Positions 7,127-15,857 of a stretch of DNA of 27,025 bases are shown piece after piece (within the stretch, counting starts at the first letter, position 1; every line of letters starts with the position of its first letter). A program made the position numbers and the translations under genes. The notes beneath the pieces are model-generated. The model worked only from the letters and a program-made list of their open reading frames with translations, ran no database searches and was not told where the DNA came from. The DNA comes from Planctomycetaceae bacterium (lineage in GTDB: Bacteria > Planctomycetota > Planctomycetia > Planctomycetales > Planctomycetaceae). The stretch covers positions 1 to 27,025 of the forward strand of contig DLVV01000264.1 in the NCBI GenBank assembly GCA_003445035.1. The letters run 5' to 3'.

Positions 7127-8134
7127 CTAGCGAGACCCTGGCCGGCCGGCCGGTGCCGAGCCGCCTGGTCGGCTGGGGGCTCCGCCTTCGGTTCCGGCCG
7201 CGGTTGACTGGGACTGCCGCATCTGCCTGAGGTAATCGTCGGTGTTGTCGGTGACACGGACGCCCGGGGCGGGCTTGAACGAAAAGACCGTGTCGGCCAG
7301 GCGGACGTTGACTTTGACGTTGCGGAACTCGAGGCTGACCATCGGCTTGAGCACCTGGCGGCCGGGGACCTTCTTGAGGTAGACGATGCGGTGTGGGAAC
7401 TGCGTGGTCTTGTCGATGTAGACCCGGACGCGGTCGGGCACGTACTCGGGCAACTCGTCACTGGCCGGCCGATCGTCGTCGGTGAGGGTCTGCAGGAACG
7501 AGGCATTCCACGTGCCCTCGATGATGATGAACGGACGGCCCTGGAATGACTGTTCGCGACGTCGGTTGAAGCTCATCGACTGCTCGAGTGATCCGAGCAG
7601 GGCCTCGAGGCCGCCCAGTCCGAGGTCGGCTTCGAACTGGCCCGGTTGCGGTCTCGGTCCCGAGGCGGCGGCCAGTTGTTTCATTTCCTTGAGGATCCTG
7701 GGCACATTCCTCTTGGTGGCCAGCACGATCAGGCCGATCTTCTGCTGGGTGAACAGCGTGGTGCCGTCACAGACCTGGATCAGGGATCCCTTGGTCCGGC
7801 CCACCTCCAACTGAAACTCCAGACGCAGCTTCTTGTCCTGGCCCTGCATGTACTTGCCGGTGGCCTGGAACCGTTTGCCACGTACCACGATCGTCTCGAC
7901 GATCTCGGCCTGAAATGGCACCAGTTCCTTGAGTTTCCCCCGCGACTCGCGGAGAGCATCGGCTGGTCGTTGACGCCGTTTCGAAGTCTTGGCGGCTGCG
8001 GTTTTGCCGCTTTTCGCAGCGGGGGTTTTCTTGGACGGCTGCTCCTGGGCAGACAGGCGAATCGAACCGGTGATCAACACCGCGATTACCAGTTGGAGGA
8101 TCATCAGAACGCTTGGAATTCGGGAAACGTGCAT
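7127..8134 (-). CDS. Secreted LolA-like protein (DUF2092/outer-membrane lipoprotein carrier type)
   Basis: 335 residues from the ATG at 8134, whose N-terminus forms a clear Sec signal ([20 protein letters not shown], cleavage near RLSAQ). In-frame alternatives exist at 8182 (ATG) and further upstream but would bury the signal behind a polar extension. After a Lys/Ala-rich linker (about 36-58) comes a beta-strand-rich region resembling the LolA/LppX half-barrel: [45 protein letters not shown] and, near the end, [22 protein letters not shown]. This alternating strand pattern with a D-G-x-x-x-F turn is typical of lipid-binding LolA-like proteins, but I assign the family only by pattern. The C-terminal ~30 residues are Gly/Pro/Ser-rich. 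It is the first gene of the Exb/VWA operon, 21 bp before the VWA start. Confidence 0.68.
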   Translation of the reverse strand: MHVSRIPSVLMILQLVIAVLITGSIRLSAQEQPSKKTPAAKSGKTAAAKTSKRRQRPADALRESRGKLKELVPFQAEIVETIVVRGKRFQATGKYMQGQDKKLRLEFQLEVGRTKGSLIQVCDGTTLFTQQKIGLIVLATKRNVPRILKEMKQLAAASGPRPQPGQFEADLGLGGLEALLGSLEQSMSFNRRREQSFQGRPFIIIEGTWNASFLQTLTDDDRPASDELPEYVPDRVRVYIDKTTQFPHRIVYLKKVPGRQVLKPMVSLEFRNVKVNVRLADTVFSFKPAPGVRVTDNTDDYLRQMRQSQSTAAGTEGGAPSRPGGSAPAGRPGSR

Positions 8135-8391
8135 GTGAGTCGGATCGTTGTATCGACTGGAGAAACTGGGATGAGTGTTCATGTTGTCCGGAAAATACCG
8201 AAATTGCCAAAGATCCGGGGTGCAATCGGTCGAAAACACAGGTGAACGCAGGTCGCAAGAGGCAAAAACCGGTCCCGTCTCGTGGAAGCGAGCGGATCGG
8301 GCAAACTGGTGACCGATTGGTTCTGGACCATTCTAGGGGCAACCTGTCTGACCCGTCGATGGGAATTCGGGAGAGTCAAGAGGACTCTGCA
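8135..8391. promoter_or_regulatory. Divergent promoter region between the Exb/VWA operon and the plus-strand paralogue cluster
   Basis: 257 bp without a convincing gene, lying between two divergently oriented transcription units, so promoters for both directions are expected here. The middle part is visibly more AT-rich than the neighbouring coding sequence. I see no pair of -35/-10 boxes with proper spacing that I would defend. A good Shine-Dalgarno (AGAGGA at 8379-8384) serves the lipoprotein gene at 8392. Confidence 0.35.
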
Positions 8392-9570
8392 ATGAAATAC
8401 TACTTCCTGGCACTTGGTACGTTTCTGGTCGTTTGCGTGGGTTGCCACGTTGACGGTCGCAGTTTTGGGGACAGTGGCGACTACCACGCGCCCCCGGCAC
8501 ACGCGATGCAACGGCCTGGGCCGATGGTCGACGGGCCGGGGCCGGGTGTGTTGCCAATGATGCAGCAGGCTGCTGCGGCCCGGGCGTTCTCGACGCGACG
8601 AACCCAGATCCGGTTCATCCGTCCGGTGGGGATGAAGATCGGTTGGAAGACCGGTCAGACCTACGCCGAGAATCAGCGAGTCACTCCGACGACCTACGAT
8701 TTTGTTCAGGGAGCCACCTACCGGCTGAAACTGACCGAGATCGCCGGTCGCGACGGCATGACACTGTACCCGACCATGCAGGTCTATCCGGCCCACGCCA
8801 CCAGTGACGCCTACCTGGCTCACAACAGCGTGCCGCTAGAGTTGACCGATGAGGATCTGGACCAGGTCCAGAGCAACAACTTCGTCACGAAGGTGATCTA
8901 CCTGCCCGATCCGCGGCACCAGGAACTGGCCGTGGCCGGTGTCGAGATGCTGGTTTCCACTCGTCTCGATCCGGGCGTCGACCCGGTTTCCGAAGCCGAC
9001 CGCCGTGGAACGATCATGGTGGTGCTGCGAGTGGGCAACATGGACATGCAGACAGCCACGACCGGGCTGGCTCCCAACGACGGCGCAGCGATGCTGGGCC
9101 CCGGTGGCATCCGACCGGTCGCATTCCATGCGGCTGTGACTGCCGACGGTGCCAAAGGCCAGTTCGTGCCTCCGACACCGATCTCCGTCATGGACCAGGG
9201 GATGCCGGGCATTCCCGGCCCAATGCTGATGGGTCAACCGACCGGCCCCGGCCAGCCGGGAATGAACCCGATTGCCGGTGTTGGTGGCACTCCCCAGTGG
9301 GGCATGCCGTCGTCTCCGACCCCGATTGGGCTTCCTGGTCCGGCTCACCTGCCCTTGGGCGGACCCGCCGGACTGCGGAGCTACACGGTCAAGAACAACA
9401 CGCCGGTTGAACGGCACGATCCGGTCAGGGACTTCCGGGTGGTGATCAAGCACGATCCGGGCATCCGGATGCCCAAACCGGTCTCCGAGGTTCGATACAC
9501 CGAGAAACATCCGACCTTCGCACCCGGGACGCTCAGCCGGCCCGCATGGGCCAATCCCAACGGCCGGTAA
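8392..9570 (+). CDS. Predicted lipoprotein of unknown function, paralogue of the next gene
   Basis: 392 residues from the ATG at 8392, preceded at 7 nt by AGAGGA. The first 18 residues form a short lipoprotein-type signal ending in a Cys (VVCVGC, Cys18), after which the chain is Gly/Pro/His/Met-rich. A conserved core lies at about residues 65-225 and matches the protein encoded at 9686: [63 protein letters not shown] long Pro/Gly/Met-rich region follows (about 260-340), then a basic C-terminal segment. I do not recognise the family; it is probably exported and attached to the envelope. It starts a three-gene plus-strand group. Upstream in-frame starts would read into the promoter region and lack a signal. 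Confidence 0.85.
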   Translation: MKYYFLALGTFLVVCVGCHVDGRSFGDSGDYHAPPAHAMQRPGPMVDGPGPGVLPMMQQAAAARAFSTRRTQIRFIRPVGMKIGWKTGQTYAENQRVTPTTYDFVQGATYRLKLTEIAGRDGMTLYPTMQVYPAHATSDAYLAHNSVPLELTDEDLDQVQSNNFVTKVIYLPDPRHQELAVAGVEMLVSTRLDPGVDPVSEADRRGTIMVVLRVGNMDMQTATTGLAPNDGAAMLGPGGIRPVAFHAAVTADGAKGQFVPPTPISVMDQGMPGIPGPMLMGQPTGPGQPGMNPIAGVGGTPQWGMPSSPTPIGLPGPAHLPLGGPAGLRSYTVKNNTPVERHDPVRDFRVVIKHDPGIRMPKPVSEVRYTEKHPTFAPGTLSRPAWANPNGR

Positions 9571-9685
9571 TTCGGCCGGTGGAGGGGAGTCCTGCCCCGA
9601 CAGGGAGGGGATCGCCGTCACTCTTCACGGGTGACCGGGATCCCGGACAAACCGCTTTTCCACAACATTCGGAATCTCAACCGCC

Positions 9686-10573
9686 ATGCTCCTGGGTTCC
9701 TCTCGGACGCCTGTGACACTGCTGTGGTGGTGGTCGAGGCTTGGGCTGGTGGCGGCGTTGCTGTTGTCGTGGGTGCCTCCGACGTCGGCCCAGTTACCGG
9801 TGGGACGCGACGTCTATTCTCCACTCAACGCCCGGATGTCTCCCGGAGTGGTGGCCCGGTGGTCGGCCCAGGCGGGCCGGTCCGGATCACCCCGCATGGT
9901 CTACTTCCAGCCGGTCGAGGTACGACTGGTGGACACCGGTCCCGGCGGCGGTGGTCGTGTGACCTGGTACTCGGCTCTGCAGGCAACCGGACAACGGATC
10001 GCCCCAAAGGGAATTGTCACGGCAGCGGCCCCGCATTCCGCCGGTTTGCTGGTCGGTGGGACCTACCGGGTGGGGATCAGCGACATGCCCGGTTTTCCGG
10101 GTGTGTCGCTCTATCCAACCATCGAGGTGCTCGATCGCCTTCATCCGCCGTCCGATCGTCAGTATGAGTTTCCCGTACCGGTCGAATTGACCGGCGAGGA
10201 CATCCGGTTGGCGTTGCAAGGGCACCTGGTCACACGAGTGGTGTACCTGGAAGAGCCCCGGCTCTCGGCCGGTAACGAACAGACACGTCCGATGATGGTC
10301 CGTGATCTCGATCCGCGGCGGAATGTCCTGTCCGAGGCGGACCGGGCTGGTCGGCCGATGATCATTCTCCGCCTGGGAAGTCGCAGGCCTCCGACCCGGA
10401 ACGCCCCTGCGGCGTTCTTCGGCACGGGGTTGCCGATCCAGTTTCCCAAGCCGCCGGCCGTGTCGCGACGGCGTTCGGTTGGGGGTCGTTTGGTGTCGGG
10501 CAGCGTTGATGGCCGAATTCGCATCAGGTCGGCAGGGCGTTCGTCGGTCCAGGTGGCAGGAGGCACCAGGTGA
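9686..10573 (+). CDS. Secreted protein of unknown function, paralogue of the preceding lipoprotein
   Basis: 295 residues with a Sec signal peptide (hydrophobic core LGLVAALLLSWV, cleavage after TSA at about residue 35). The core at about 115-240 repeats the layout of the preceding protein: GGTYRVGISDMPG, LYPTIEVLDR, PVELTGEDI, VTRVVYLEEP, LDPRRNVLSEADRAG, MIILRLGS. Conservation of the ordered motifs shows common ancestry. This copy lacks the lipid-attachment Cys and the long Pro/Gly/Met-rich insert, and ends in an Arg/Ser-rich tail. Its stop overlaps the start of the DUF11 lipoprotein gene by 4 nt (GTGA at 10570-10573), so those two proteins are translationally coupled. Function unknown; the context suggests a role with the DUF11 protein in the envelope. 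Confidence 0.83.
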   Translation: MLLGSSRTPVTLLWWWSRLGLVAALLLSWVPPTSAQLPVGRDVYSPLNARMSPGVVARWSAQAGRSGSPRMVYFQPVEVRLVDTGPGGGGRVTWYSALQATGQRIAPKGIVTAAAPHSAGLLVGGTYRVGISDMPGFPGVSLYPTIEVLDRLHPPSDRQYEFPVPVELTGEDIRLALQGHLVTRVVYLEEPRLSAGNEQTRPMMVRDLDPRRNVLSEADRAGRPMIILRLGSRRPPTRNAPAAFFGTGLPIQFPKPPAVSRRRSVGGRLVSGSVDGRIRIRSAGRSSVQVAGGTR

Positions 10574-11850
10574 GGCGGTTCGACGCAGCTCGATCGCGCA
10601 TTCGGAATGTCTGGCGCCGCCTGGCCGCTGCGTCGGCGTGCGCGGTGCCGATGCTGTGGGCTGGCGGATGTGTTTCGGTTCCCGCCGACCACCAGGCCGG
10701 ACCGCCTGGTCACTTCGAGATCCAATCCGGCCCATCCCATTCAAAAGCGGCGACCGATGGAGCGAACGCGGTCCGGTTGGCAGCCGCCGGTGCGGCGACG
10801 ACGGCTCCACGGATCCAGCCGGTACGATTGCCGGCGATGCCCCGGCAGCGATCCGTTGATGGCTCGAAACCGGGTGGGCCGGACCCGGCCGTGGTCGATG
10901 CCCACCCCGACGAGTTTGTGATCGATGGAGGCGACCGCGGGAATCCGGTGCATTACCAGTCGTTCCTACGGTACGGGGTCGAGACCGAAGACACGATTGC
11001 CGAGTACACCGACGACGAGGGGGCCAGCCACGTGTTGCCGAGCAACCGGGTGGCGATCTACGCCCCCCGGTTCGCCGCGATTCGTACCGTCCAGTTGCCG
11101 ATCGAGGGATTCGGGATCGAGCGGATGGCCTCGGCACACCGGTTGACCCGAGAGGTCCGCTTGACGACCAAAGAGGGGTCGCAGCAGCACCGGCAGCAAT
11201 TGGGGCCCGTCGATGCCAGGGTGCGGTCCCGCGCGAGCGGCTTGCTGGGTGAGACCTGGACAGCGGGCATGTCGAGGCTGCTGCGGAGTGGTGAGCACGT
11301 CAAGTTGCTCAACGTGTTCGAGGAGACAGGTGGTTTGGTTGCCGGGCGAATGGACCAGGCCGACAATGCCCGGTTGGCCCGGTCGCTGGAGAACGCTGCC
11401 GCGTGGGCCGGTGACAAGTCGCCTCGTGCCACGGCATCGACGGCTGGCGGCCAGTCGATTCAGTCGACACCCTGGGTCGGTTCCTACACCGGCCTTGAGA
11501 TCGAACACAAGAAGATCGGCCAGTTGAAGATCGTCAAGCTGGCCGATCGCGCCACCGCCCGTTCCGATGACGTGATCACCTTCACCCTGAGGTTCGACAA
11601 CGTGGGTGAGCGTCCGCTGACCGAGGTCCGTGTCGTCGACAATCTCTCTCCTCGTCTCGACTACATCGACGACAGTGCCACGCTCGGCTTCACCGACGAG
11701 ACCGAGAAGACGCCTCCGGAGAAGGCTCGCGGGGGGCGGATCACTGTCGACGACAACGAGCAGGGCAGCCAGGTGCTGGTCTTCGAACTGGATGAACCGT
11801 TGCCCGGTGGGGTGGGCGGCGTGATCACGTTCCGGGCCCGCGTCCGTTAG
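10570..11850 (+). CDS. DUF11-domain lipoprotein
   Basis: 426 residues from a GTG that overlaps the preceding stop codon. The N-terminus has an Arg-rich start and a hydrophobic segment ending in LWAGGC, so Cys34 is a plausible lipidation site, although the residue at -3 is Ala rather than Leu. A polar linker precedes a middle region (about 110-270) with no recognised fold. The C-terminal ~115 residues read as a DUF11-type immunoglobulin-like repeat: GQLKIVKLADRATARSDDVITF, LRFDNVGERPLTEVRVVDNL, LDYIDDSATL, and a final VITFRARV strand. DUF11 repeats are common in large surface proteins of Planctomycetota; here there is only one. I infer an envelope component working with the two upstream exported proteins. 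Confidence 0.82.
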   Translation: MRRFDAARSRIRNVWRRLAAASACAVPMLWAGGCVSVPADHQAGPPGHFEIQSGPSHSKAATDGANAVRLAAAGAATTAPRIQPVRLPAMPRQRSVDGSKPGGPDPAVVDAHPDEFVIDGGDRGNPVHYQSFLRYGVETEDTIAEYTDDEGASHVLPSNRVAIYAPRFAAIRTVQLPIEGFGIERMASAHRLTREVRLTTKEGSQQHRQQLGPVDARVRSRASGLLGETWTAGMSRLLRSGEHVKLLNVFEETGGLVAGRMDQADNARLARSLENAAAWAGDKSPRATASTAGGQSIQSTPWVGSYTGLEIEHKKIGQLKIVKLADRATARSDDVITFTLRFDNVGERPLTEVRVVDNLSPRLDYIDDSATLGFTDETEKTPPEKARGGRITVDDNEQGSQVLVFELDEPLPGGVGGVITFRARVR

Positions 11851-11904
11851 GCCGATCCCCGGGGTTGCTTGCCTTCCGGGCCGTGATCGCCTGCAATCGT
11901 CGGC

Positions 11905-13032
11905 ATGTTCCAGGTCTGCGATGCCGCATCCGTTGGATTTGACCCCGCCCGCTGGAAACGTGTCGGTGAACTGGCCGACACGTTGTGTTCATCCGGGCAG
12001 GTCGGGGCGATCGGGATCTTCGTTTCTCGAGGTGATCGCACGACCGGGACACGGCTGTTCGGCCGCCAGCGGCTTGGGGACGACACCGACGGGACGATTC
12101 GTGATGATGCCGTCTTCCTGATCGCCTCGATCACCAAGCCGATCGTGGCGATGTCGGCTCTGCTGTTGGTCGAAGCCGGCCAGGTGCGATTGGACGACCG
12201 GGTCAGCCGCTACCTCCCGGAATTCGGCAACAACGGCAAGAACGGCATTCGGATCCGGCACCTGCTGACCCACACGTCGGGGCTGCCGGACATGTTGGCC
12301 GAGAACCAGCAGTTGCGAGAGGCCGGGGCGGGCCTCGAGGAGTTCGTGGCCGGGACCTGTCGGGTCGAACCGGATTTCCAGCCGGGCCGCGGAGTGCAGT
12401 ACCAGAGCATGGGGTTCGCGATCCTCGGCGAGGTGATTGCCCGGGTTTCCGGACAGGGGTGTGCCGACTGGTTGAACTCACAGGTGATCGAACCGCTCGG
12501 GCTCGAGTCCACTCGCCTGGGAGCAAGCGACGACTGGTTCGACGGTGAGCGACCGATGGTGGAACGGATTGCCGAGATCCGCACGCCGCCCGAACAGGAG
12601 GGGGTCGACTGGAACTGGAACCTGCGTTACTGGCGTCAACTGGGAGCCCCGTGGGGCGGGCTGTTGACGACACCTCGCGAACTGGCGGTGATCGGCCGGA
12701 TGATGCTCGAAGGGGGCCGCGGGGTGATTTCACCGGCCTCGGTGGCCGCGGCGACCTGTAACCAGTTGTCGGCGATGGCAGACGTGCCCGAGGCTGATCG
12801 ACGATGCAAGCCCTGGGGATTGGGATGGCGATTGAACTGGCCGGCCACCAGTGCCAACTTCGGGGATCTGCTGGGACCGGCGACCTTCGGTCACTGGGGG
12901 GCGACCGGGACGCTGATGTGGATTGATCCCGAGCGGGACACGGTCTGCGTGATCCTGACGACCGAACCGCAGGAACCCCACGGAAGACAAATCGCCCAGC
13001 TCTCAAACGCGATCGCAGCGTCGTTGGTGTGA
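11905..13032 (+). CDS. Serine hydrolase, class C beta-lactamase / penicillin-binding-protein-like family
   Basis: 375 residues, the usual length for the family. All three catalytic motifs of the serine beta-lactamase fold are present: SITK (nucleophile Ser75, Lys78), YQS (Tyr166-Ser168), and HWG in FGHWGATGT near residue 331. The HLLTHTSGLPD motif after the first helix pair is also characteristic. These enzymes act as esterases, D-aminopeptidases or peptidases more often than as true beta-lactamases, so resistance should not be inferred. I see no signal peptide in the first 40 residues, which suggests a cytoplasmic location, although an upstream start cannot be fully excluded. It lies 54 bp downstream of the DUF11 gene on the same strand and just before tRNA-Leu. 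Confidence 0.92.
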   Translation: MFQVCDAASVGFDPARWKRVGELADTLCSSGQVGAIGIFVSRGDRTTGTRLFGRQRLGDDTDGTIRDDAVFLIASITKPIVAMSALLLVEAGQVRLDDRVSRYLPEFGNNGKNGIRIRHLLTHTSGLPDMLAENQQLREAGAGLEEFVAGTCRVEPDFQPGRGVQYQSMGFAILGEVIARVSGQGCADWLNSQVIEPLGLESTRLGASDDWFDGERPMVERIAEIRTPPEQEGVDWNWNLRYWRQLGAPWGGLLTTPRELAVIGRMMLEGGRGVISPASVAAATCNQLSAMADVPEADRRCKPWGLGWRLNWPATSANFGDLLGPATFGHWGATGTLMWIDPERDTVCVILTTEPQEPHGRQIAQLSNAIAASLV

Positions 13033-13051
13033 ACTGCTCGGCCGCGGTTTC

Positions 13052-13079
13052 TTGAAGGCACGCGAGCGGGTGCTATACT
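13052..13079 (+). promoter_or_regulatory. Predicted sigma70 promoter of tRNA-Leu
   Basis: TTGAAG (13052-13057), a 16-nt spacer, then TATACT (13074-13079) preceded by TG one base earlier (extended -10). Transcription would start near 13086, about 15 nt before the mature tRNA 5' end. This is one of the best-formed promoters in the window and lies directly after the hydrolase stop codon. Confidence 0.65.
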
Positions 13080-13100
13080 GGCCCCCGCCAAACGGCTTCT

Positions 13101-13186
13101 GCGCAAGTGGCGGAATTGGCAGACGCGCCAGGTTGAGGGCCTGGTGGGCTTTACAGCCCGTGGAGGTTCGAGTCCTCTCTTGCGCA
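13101..13186 (+). tRNA. tRNA-Leu (anticodon GAG)
   Basis: 86 nt fold into a class II tRNA. The acceptor stem pairs GCGCAAG (13101-13107) with CTTGCGC (13179-13185), with discriminator A at 13186. The anticodon stem CCAGG/CCTGG (13128-13132 with 13140-13144) encloses the loop TTGAGGG, giving anticodon GAG at 13135-13137, which reads CUC/CUU leucine codons. A long variable arm forms from GGGCT/AGCCC. The T stem-loop has the normal TTCGAGT loop (13167-13173). The 3' CCA is not encoded (CTT follows), so it must be added by nucleotidyltransferase. The gene has its own predicted promoter and a strong hairpin downstream. Confidence 0.97.
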
Positions 13187-13204
13187 CTTTGATCCGGTCC
13201 GACA

Positions 13205-13242
13205 ATCGCCCCCCCGGCCGCGCTGGCAGTCGGGGGGGCGAT
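13205..13242. terminator. GC-rich hairpin terminator between tRNA-Leu and the convergent sulfatase
   Basis: A perfect 12-bp inverted repeat, ATCGCCCCCCCG (13205-13216) with CGGGGGGGCGAT (13231-13242), encloses a 14-nt loop. It begins 19 nt after the tRNA and ends 19 nt before the stop codon of the minus-strand sulfatase, so it is placed to end transcription from both sides. There is no clean T-run after it in either direction (GGTCGTTT on the plus side), so termination might depend on Rho or on the stem alone. Confidence 0.65.
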
Positions 13243-13260
13243 GGTCGTTTCCGACCGGCT

Positions 13261-14748
13261 TCAGTCGGCCAACTCGTAAGGGTCGCCCAGCCGTTTCATC
13301 TCGCGTTTGAGCAGAGCCTCGAGTTCCTTCCGTTTCGCGGCGTACTTCGGGTCGTCGGCCAGGTTGACCTGCTGTGGCTTCGGCGTGTGTCCCAGCAGGC
13401 TGCTGATCGCCTTGTCCCGGTGCTCGACGAGAAACTCGCGTGGGTTCTCCTTGAGATCGAACAACTGGGTGCGTCGGACCTTGCCGTCGAGCACGTCGTA
13501 CTTGATCAGCTTGAACCGTCCCGTCTTGACCGCCCGCATTCCCGGCTTGGTGCCACCGGTGTAGACGCCGTAAAGCGAATCGCGGACCGCATTGGTTTTC
13601 CCCTCCAGGACCTTGCGGAAACTGCGGCCCTCGACCGACTTGGGAGGCGTGATGTCCGCCAGGTCACAGAAGGTGCGGAGGATGTCCAGCAGGTAGATGT
13701 AGCCGGAGGCCCGCGTGCCGGGCTTGATTCCCGGTCCGGTGACGATGAAGGGGATCCGCCAGGTGTGTTCGTAGAGGTTCTGCTTGCCGGTCAGCCCGTG
13801 ACGGCCGACGGCGATGCCGTGGTCGGAGGTGAAGACGACGTAGGTGTTCTCGAGTTCCCCGGTCATCTCGAGTTGCTTGATCACTCTCCCCACCTGGTTG
13901 TCAATGTTCTCGATGCAGGCGTACTCGCGGCCCAGTTCGTTGCGGATCGTGGCCGGGTCGCGTCGTTTCATCACGCCCTGGACCCGCACCTCGTCTCTCA
14001 GTCCCGGGTGCCCGTGGTGGAACGGGTGTGCGGCCAGGTAGTTGACCGGCAGGGGAGGGGCCTTGGGGTTGACCGCCTGGCCGGGACCCTTGTTGCTGGC
14101 CCCGTACTTGCGTGCCAGTGCCTCGGGGGCGTTCCTGGGGTCGTGGGGATGTGAAAAACCCATGTAGAGCAGGAACGGGGCCTTGCCGCCGGCCTGCTGT
14201 CTCTTGTCGAGGAACTCGATGACGCGGTCACCGTGCCAGTGGCTTCCGGTTTCCGGGTCGCTTCCTCTCCGGGTTGCGTCGTGATGTTCGGTGAACAACT
14301 CGTTGGCCTCCCGGAAGCTGTTTCCGCGCTTGCATGTCCGGAAGGTGGAGTAGCCGGCCCGGTTGAAGATGGCCGGCAGGCTGTTGCGGGCGGCTTGCTG
14401 GCGGCGGGCGCGATTGCGGGTCAGTCCCGGTCCCCGTGCGCCGGGGATTCTCCAGACCGTGCGGCCGGTCATGATCATCGTTCGCGATGCCGTACAGACG
14501 GCTCCGGACCAGGCCCCCATGTGGTGAGCGTCGTCGAGCACGATGCCACGGCGGGCCAGGCGATCGATGTGGGGGGTCTGGCAGACGGTGTTGCCGTAGC
14601 ACGAGAGTGTTTCCGGCGACTGGTCGTCGGTGAGAATGAACAGGAAATTGGGCCGCCTGGCCGGTCCGGCCGCCTGGGATGTGGAAACCACCGCCGGGAC
14701 GATCACCGCACCGGTCAGCAGCAGGATGAGTGTCGCTCGAGTGGACAT
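13261..14748 (-). CDS. Secreted S1-family sulfatase (formylglycine type)
   Basis: 495 residues. The N-terminal signal peptide runs to about residue 26 (ending near TSQAA). The formylglycine motif is CTASR with Cys85, followed by TMIMTGR, matching the C-x-[AP]-S-R rule of type I sulfatases. Metal-site residues are visible as Asp41-Asp42 in ILTDDQ and as the FTSDHG motif. The enzyme should hydrolyse sulfate esters, probably of polysaccharides, in the periplasm or outside the cell after Cys is oxidised by a formylglycine-generating enzyme that is not encoded in this window. The [16 protein letters not shown] region is typical of choline- or iduronate-sulfatase-like members, but the substrate cannot be read from sequence. 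It converges with tRNA-Leu and diverges from the methionine aminopeptidase gene. Confidence 0.95.
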   Translation of the reverse strand: MSTRATLILLLTGAVIVPAVVSTSQAAGPARRPNFLFILTDDQSPETLSCYGNTVCQTPHIDRLARRGIVLDDAHHMGAWSGAVCTASRTMIMTGRTVWRIPGARGPGLTRNRARRQQAARNSLPAIFNRAGYSTFRTCKRGNSFREANELFTEHHDATRRGSDPETGSHWHGDRVIEFLDKRQQAGGKAPFLLYMGFSHPHDPRNAPEALARKYGASNKGPGQAVNPKAPPLPVNYLAAHPFHHGHPGLRDEVRVQGVMKRRDPATIRNELGREYACIENIDNQVGRVIKQLEMTGELENTYVVFTSDHGIAVGRHGLTGKQNLYEHTWRIPFIVTGPGIKPGTRASGYIYLLDILRTFCDLADITPPKSVEGRSFRKVLEGKTNAVRDSLYGVYTGGTKPGMRAVKTGRFKLIKYDVLDGKVRRTQLFDLKENPREFLVEHRDKAISSLLGHTPKPQQVNLADDPKYAAKRKELEALLKREMKRLGDPYELAD

Positions 14749-14848
14749 CGGCGTGGCCTCGCGGGGTGTCTCGTGTTGGCGGGCAATTGATCTGTTGGAG
14801 AATCCCGAATCGGCGTTCCATCGTCAACCGGCTCGAGTTGTCCGGCCG

Positions 14849-14878
14849 TTGGCGGGTTTTTTGTCGAATCGCTATGGT
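14849..14878 (+). promoter_or_regulatory. Possible promoter for the methionine aminopeptidase gene
   Basis: TTGGCG (14849-14854), an 18-nt spacer, then TATGGT (14873-14878). Transcription would start near 14885, which would exclude a possible ATG at 14874 and support the start at 14928. The -35 match is only moderate. The box lies in the 179-bp divergent gap between the sulfatase and this gene. Confidence 0.35.
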
Positions 14879-14927
14879 TGCTCTCTCACGCCTGGACCCA
14901 ACCGGCCACCCACCACACGCTTGTGCC

Positions 14928-15734
14928 ATGCGACGCCGGATCCCGCTGTTCAACACCGACGACGAGCGAGAGGGGCTGCGGCGGGCGTCGCGGTTCAATG
15001 CCCAGTTGCTGGACCACCTGCGGCCTCACGTGGTCGCTGGAACCACCACCGGGGAAATCGATCGCCTCGCCTACTCCTACACGCTCGACCACGGCCACAC
15101 CCCCGCCTGCCTGGGATATCCCGGTGACGTGGTGCCGTATCCCAAGAGCATCTGCACCAGCGTCAACGAGGTGGTCTGTCACGGGATTCCCGATGACCGG
15201 GCACTGGAATCCGGGGATATCGTCAATGTCGACCTGACGACGATCGTCGACGGGTGGTACGGGGATCAGAGCGAGATGTTCCTGATCGGTGAGGTCAGCG
15301 ATGCGGCCAGGCACGTGGTGCAGGTCGCCTTTGACAGCCTTTACCTGGGCATCCGCGCGATCAAGCCCGGCGGGCCGGTTGATGCGATCAGCCGGGCGAT
15401 CTACGACTACGCCCGGGGCGCGGGGATGGACGTGGTTCGCGAGTACCAGGGCCACGGCATCGGCCGCCGGTTCCACCAGGAACCGGGGATCTCTCACGTT
15501 CCGTCGCGGCCTCCCAATCGCACGGTGATCGAGCCGGGCACGTGTTTCACGATCGAACCGATGATCAATACCGGCAGCTGGCACACGGTGCCCGACGAGA
15601 GCGACGGCTGGACGGTTCGCACCCGTGACGGAGGACTCTCGGCCCAGTGGGAGCATACGCTGCTGATGACCGAGGAAGGGCCCGAGATCCTGACCTTGAC
15701 CGAGGACGGTCCGAAAGAGGGCCAGAGGATCTAG
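14928..15734 (+). CDS. map: Type I methionine aminopeptidase
   Basis: Cytosolic metalloenzyme that removes the initiator methionine from nascent proteins. The 268-residue product has the normal length and all five metal ligands expected from the E. coli enzyme: Asp102 (NVDLT), Asp113 (YGDQSEMF), His176 (GHGIGR), Glu210 (TIEPM) and Glu242 (WEHT). The substrate-side histidine His85 lies in VVCHGIPDD, and His183 follows the GHGIG motif. No zinc-binding N-terminal extension is present. I chose the ATG at 14928 because the chain before it, back to an upstream ATG at 14874, has no family similarity; neither start has a clear Shine-Dalgarno. The gene stands alone on the plus strand between a sulfatase and the phosphoesterase. 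Confidence 0.96.
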   Translation: MRRRIPLFNTDDEREGLRRASRFNAQLLDHLRPHVVAGTTTGEIDRLAYSYTLDHGHTPACLGYPGDVVPYPKSICTSVNEVVCHGIPDDRALESGDIVNVDLTTIVDGWYGDQSEMFLIGEVSDAARHVVQVAFDSLYLGIRAIKPGGPVDAISRAIYDYARGAGMDVVREYQGHGIGRRFHQEPGISHVPSRPPNRTVIEPGTCFTIEPMINTGSWHTVPDESDGWTVRTRDGGLSAQWEHTLLMTEEGPEILTLTEDGPKEGQRI

Positions 15735-15798
15735 AGGCGGCAGGGCGGCAGAAAAACCGATCTTGTCACGCGGGTCCCCGCACGGGTAAACATCAGCC

Positions 15799-15827
15799 GG
15801 ATCGGGTGCCGATCAGGGCACCGATCC
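15799..15827. terminator. Imperfect hairpin downstream of map
   Basis: GGATCGGGTGCC (15799-15810) pairs with GGCACCGATCC (15817-15827) around a 6-nt loop, giving an 11-bp stem with one bulged G. It lies 64 bp after the map stop codon and 30 bp before the phosphoesterase start. No T-run follows, so it could be a Rho-assisted terminator or a leader structure of the next gene. Confidence 0.35.
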
Positions 15828-15857
15828 CTCTGATCTCGCCCACAGCCAGGAATCCGG

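Noticed and set aside
9635..9646. Palindrome CCGGGATCCCGG in the gap before the second paralogue gene
   Set aside because: Same reason: short, GC-rich and without a matching copy elsewhere in the group.
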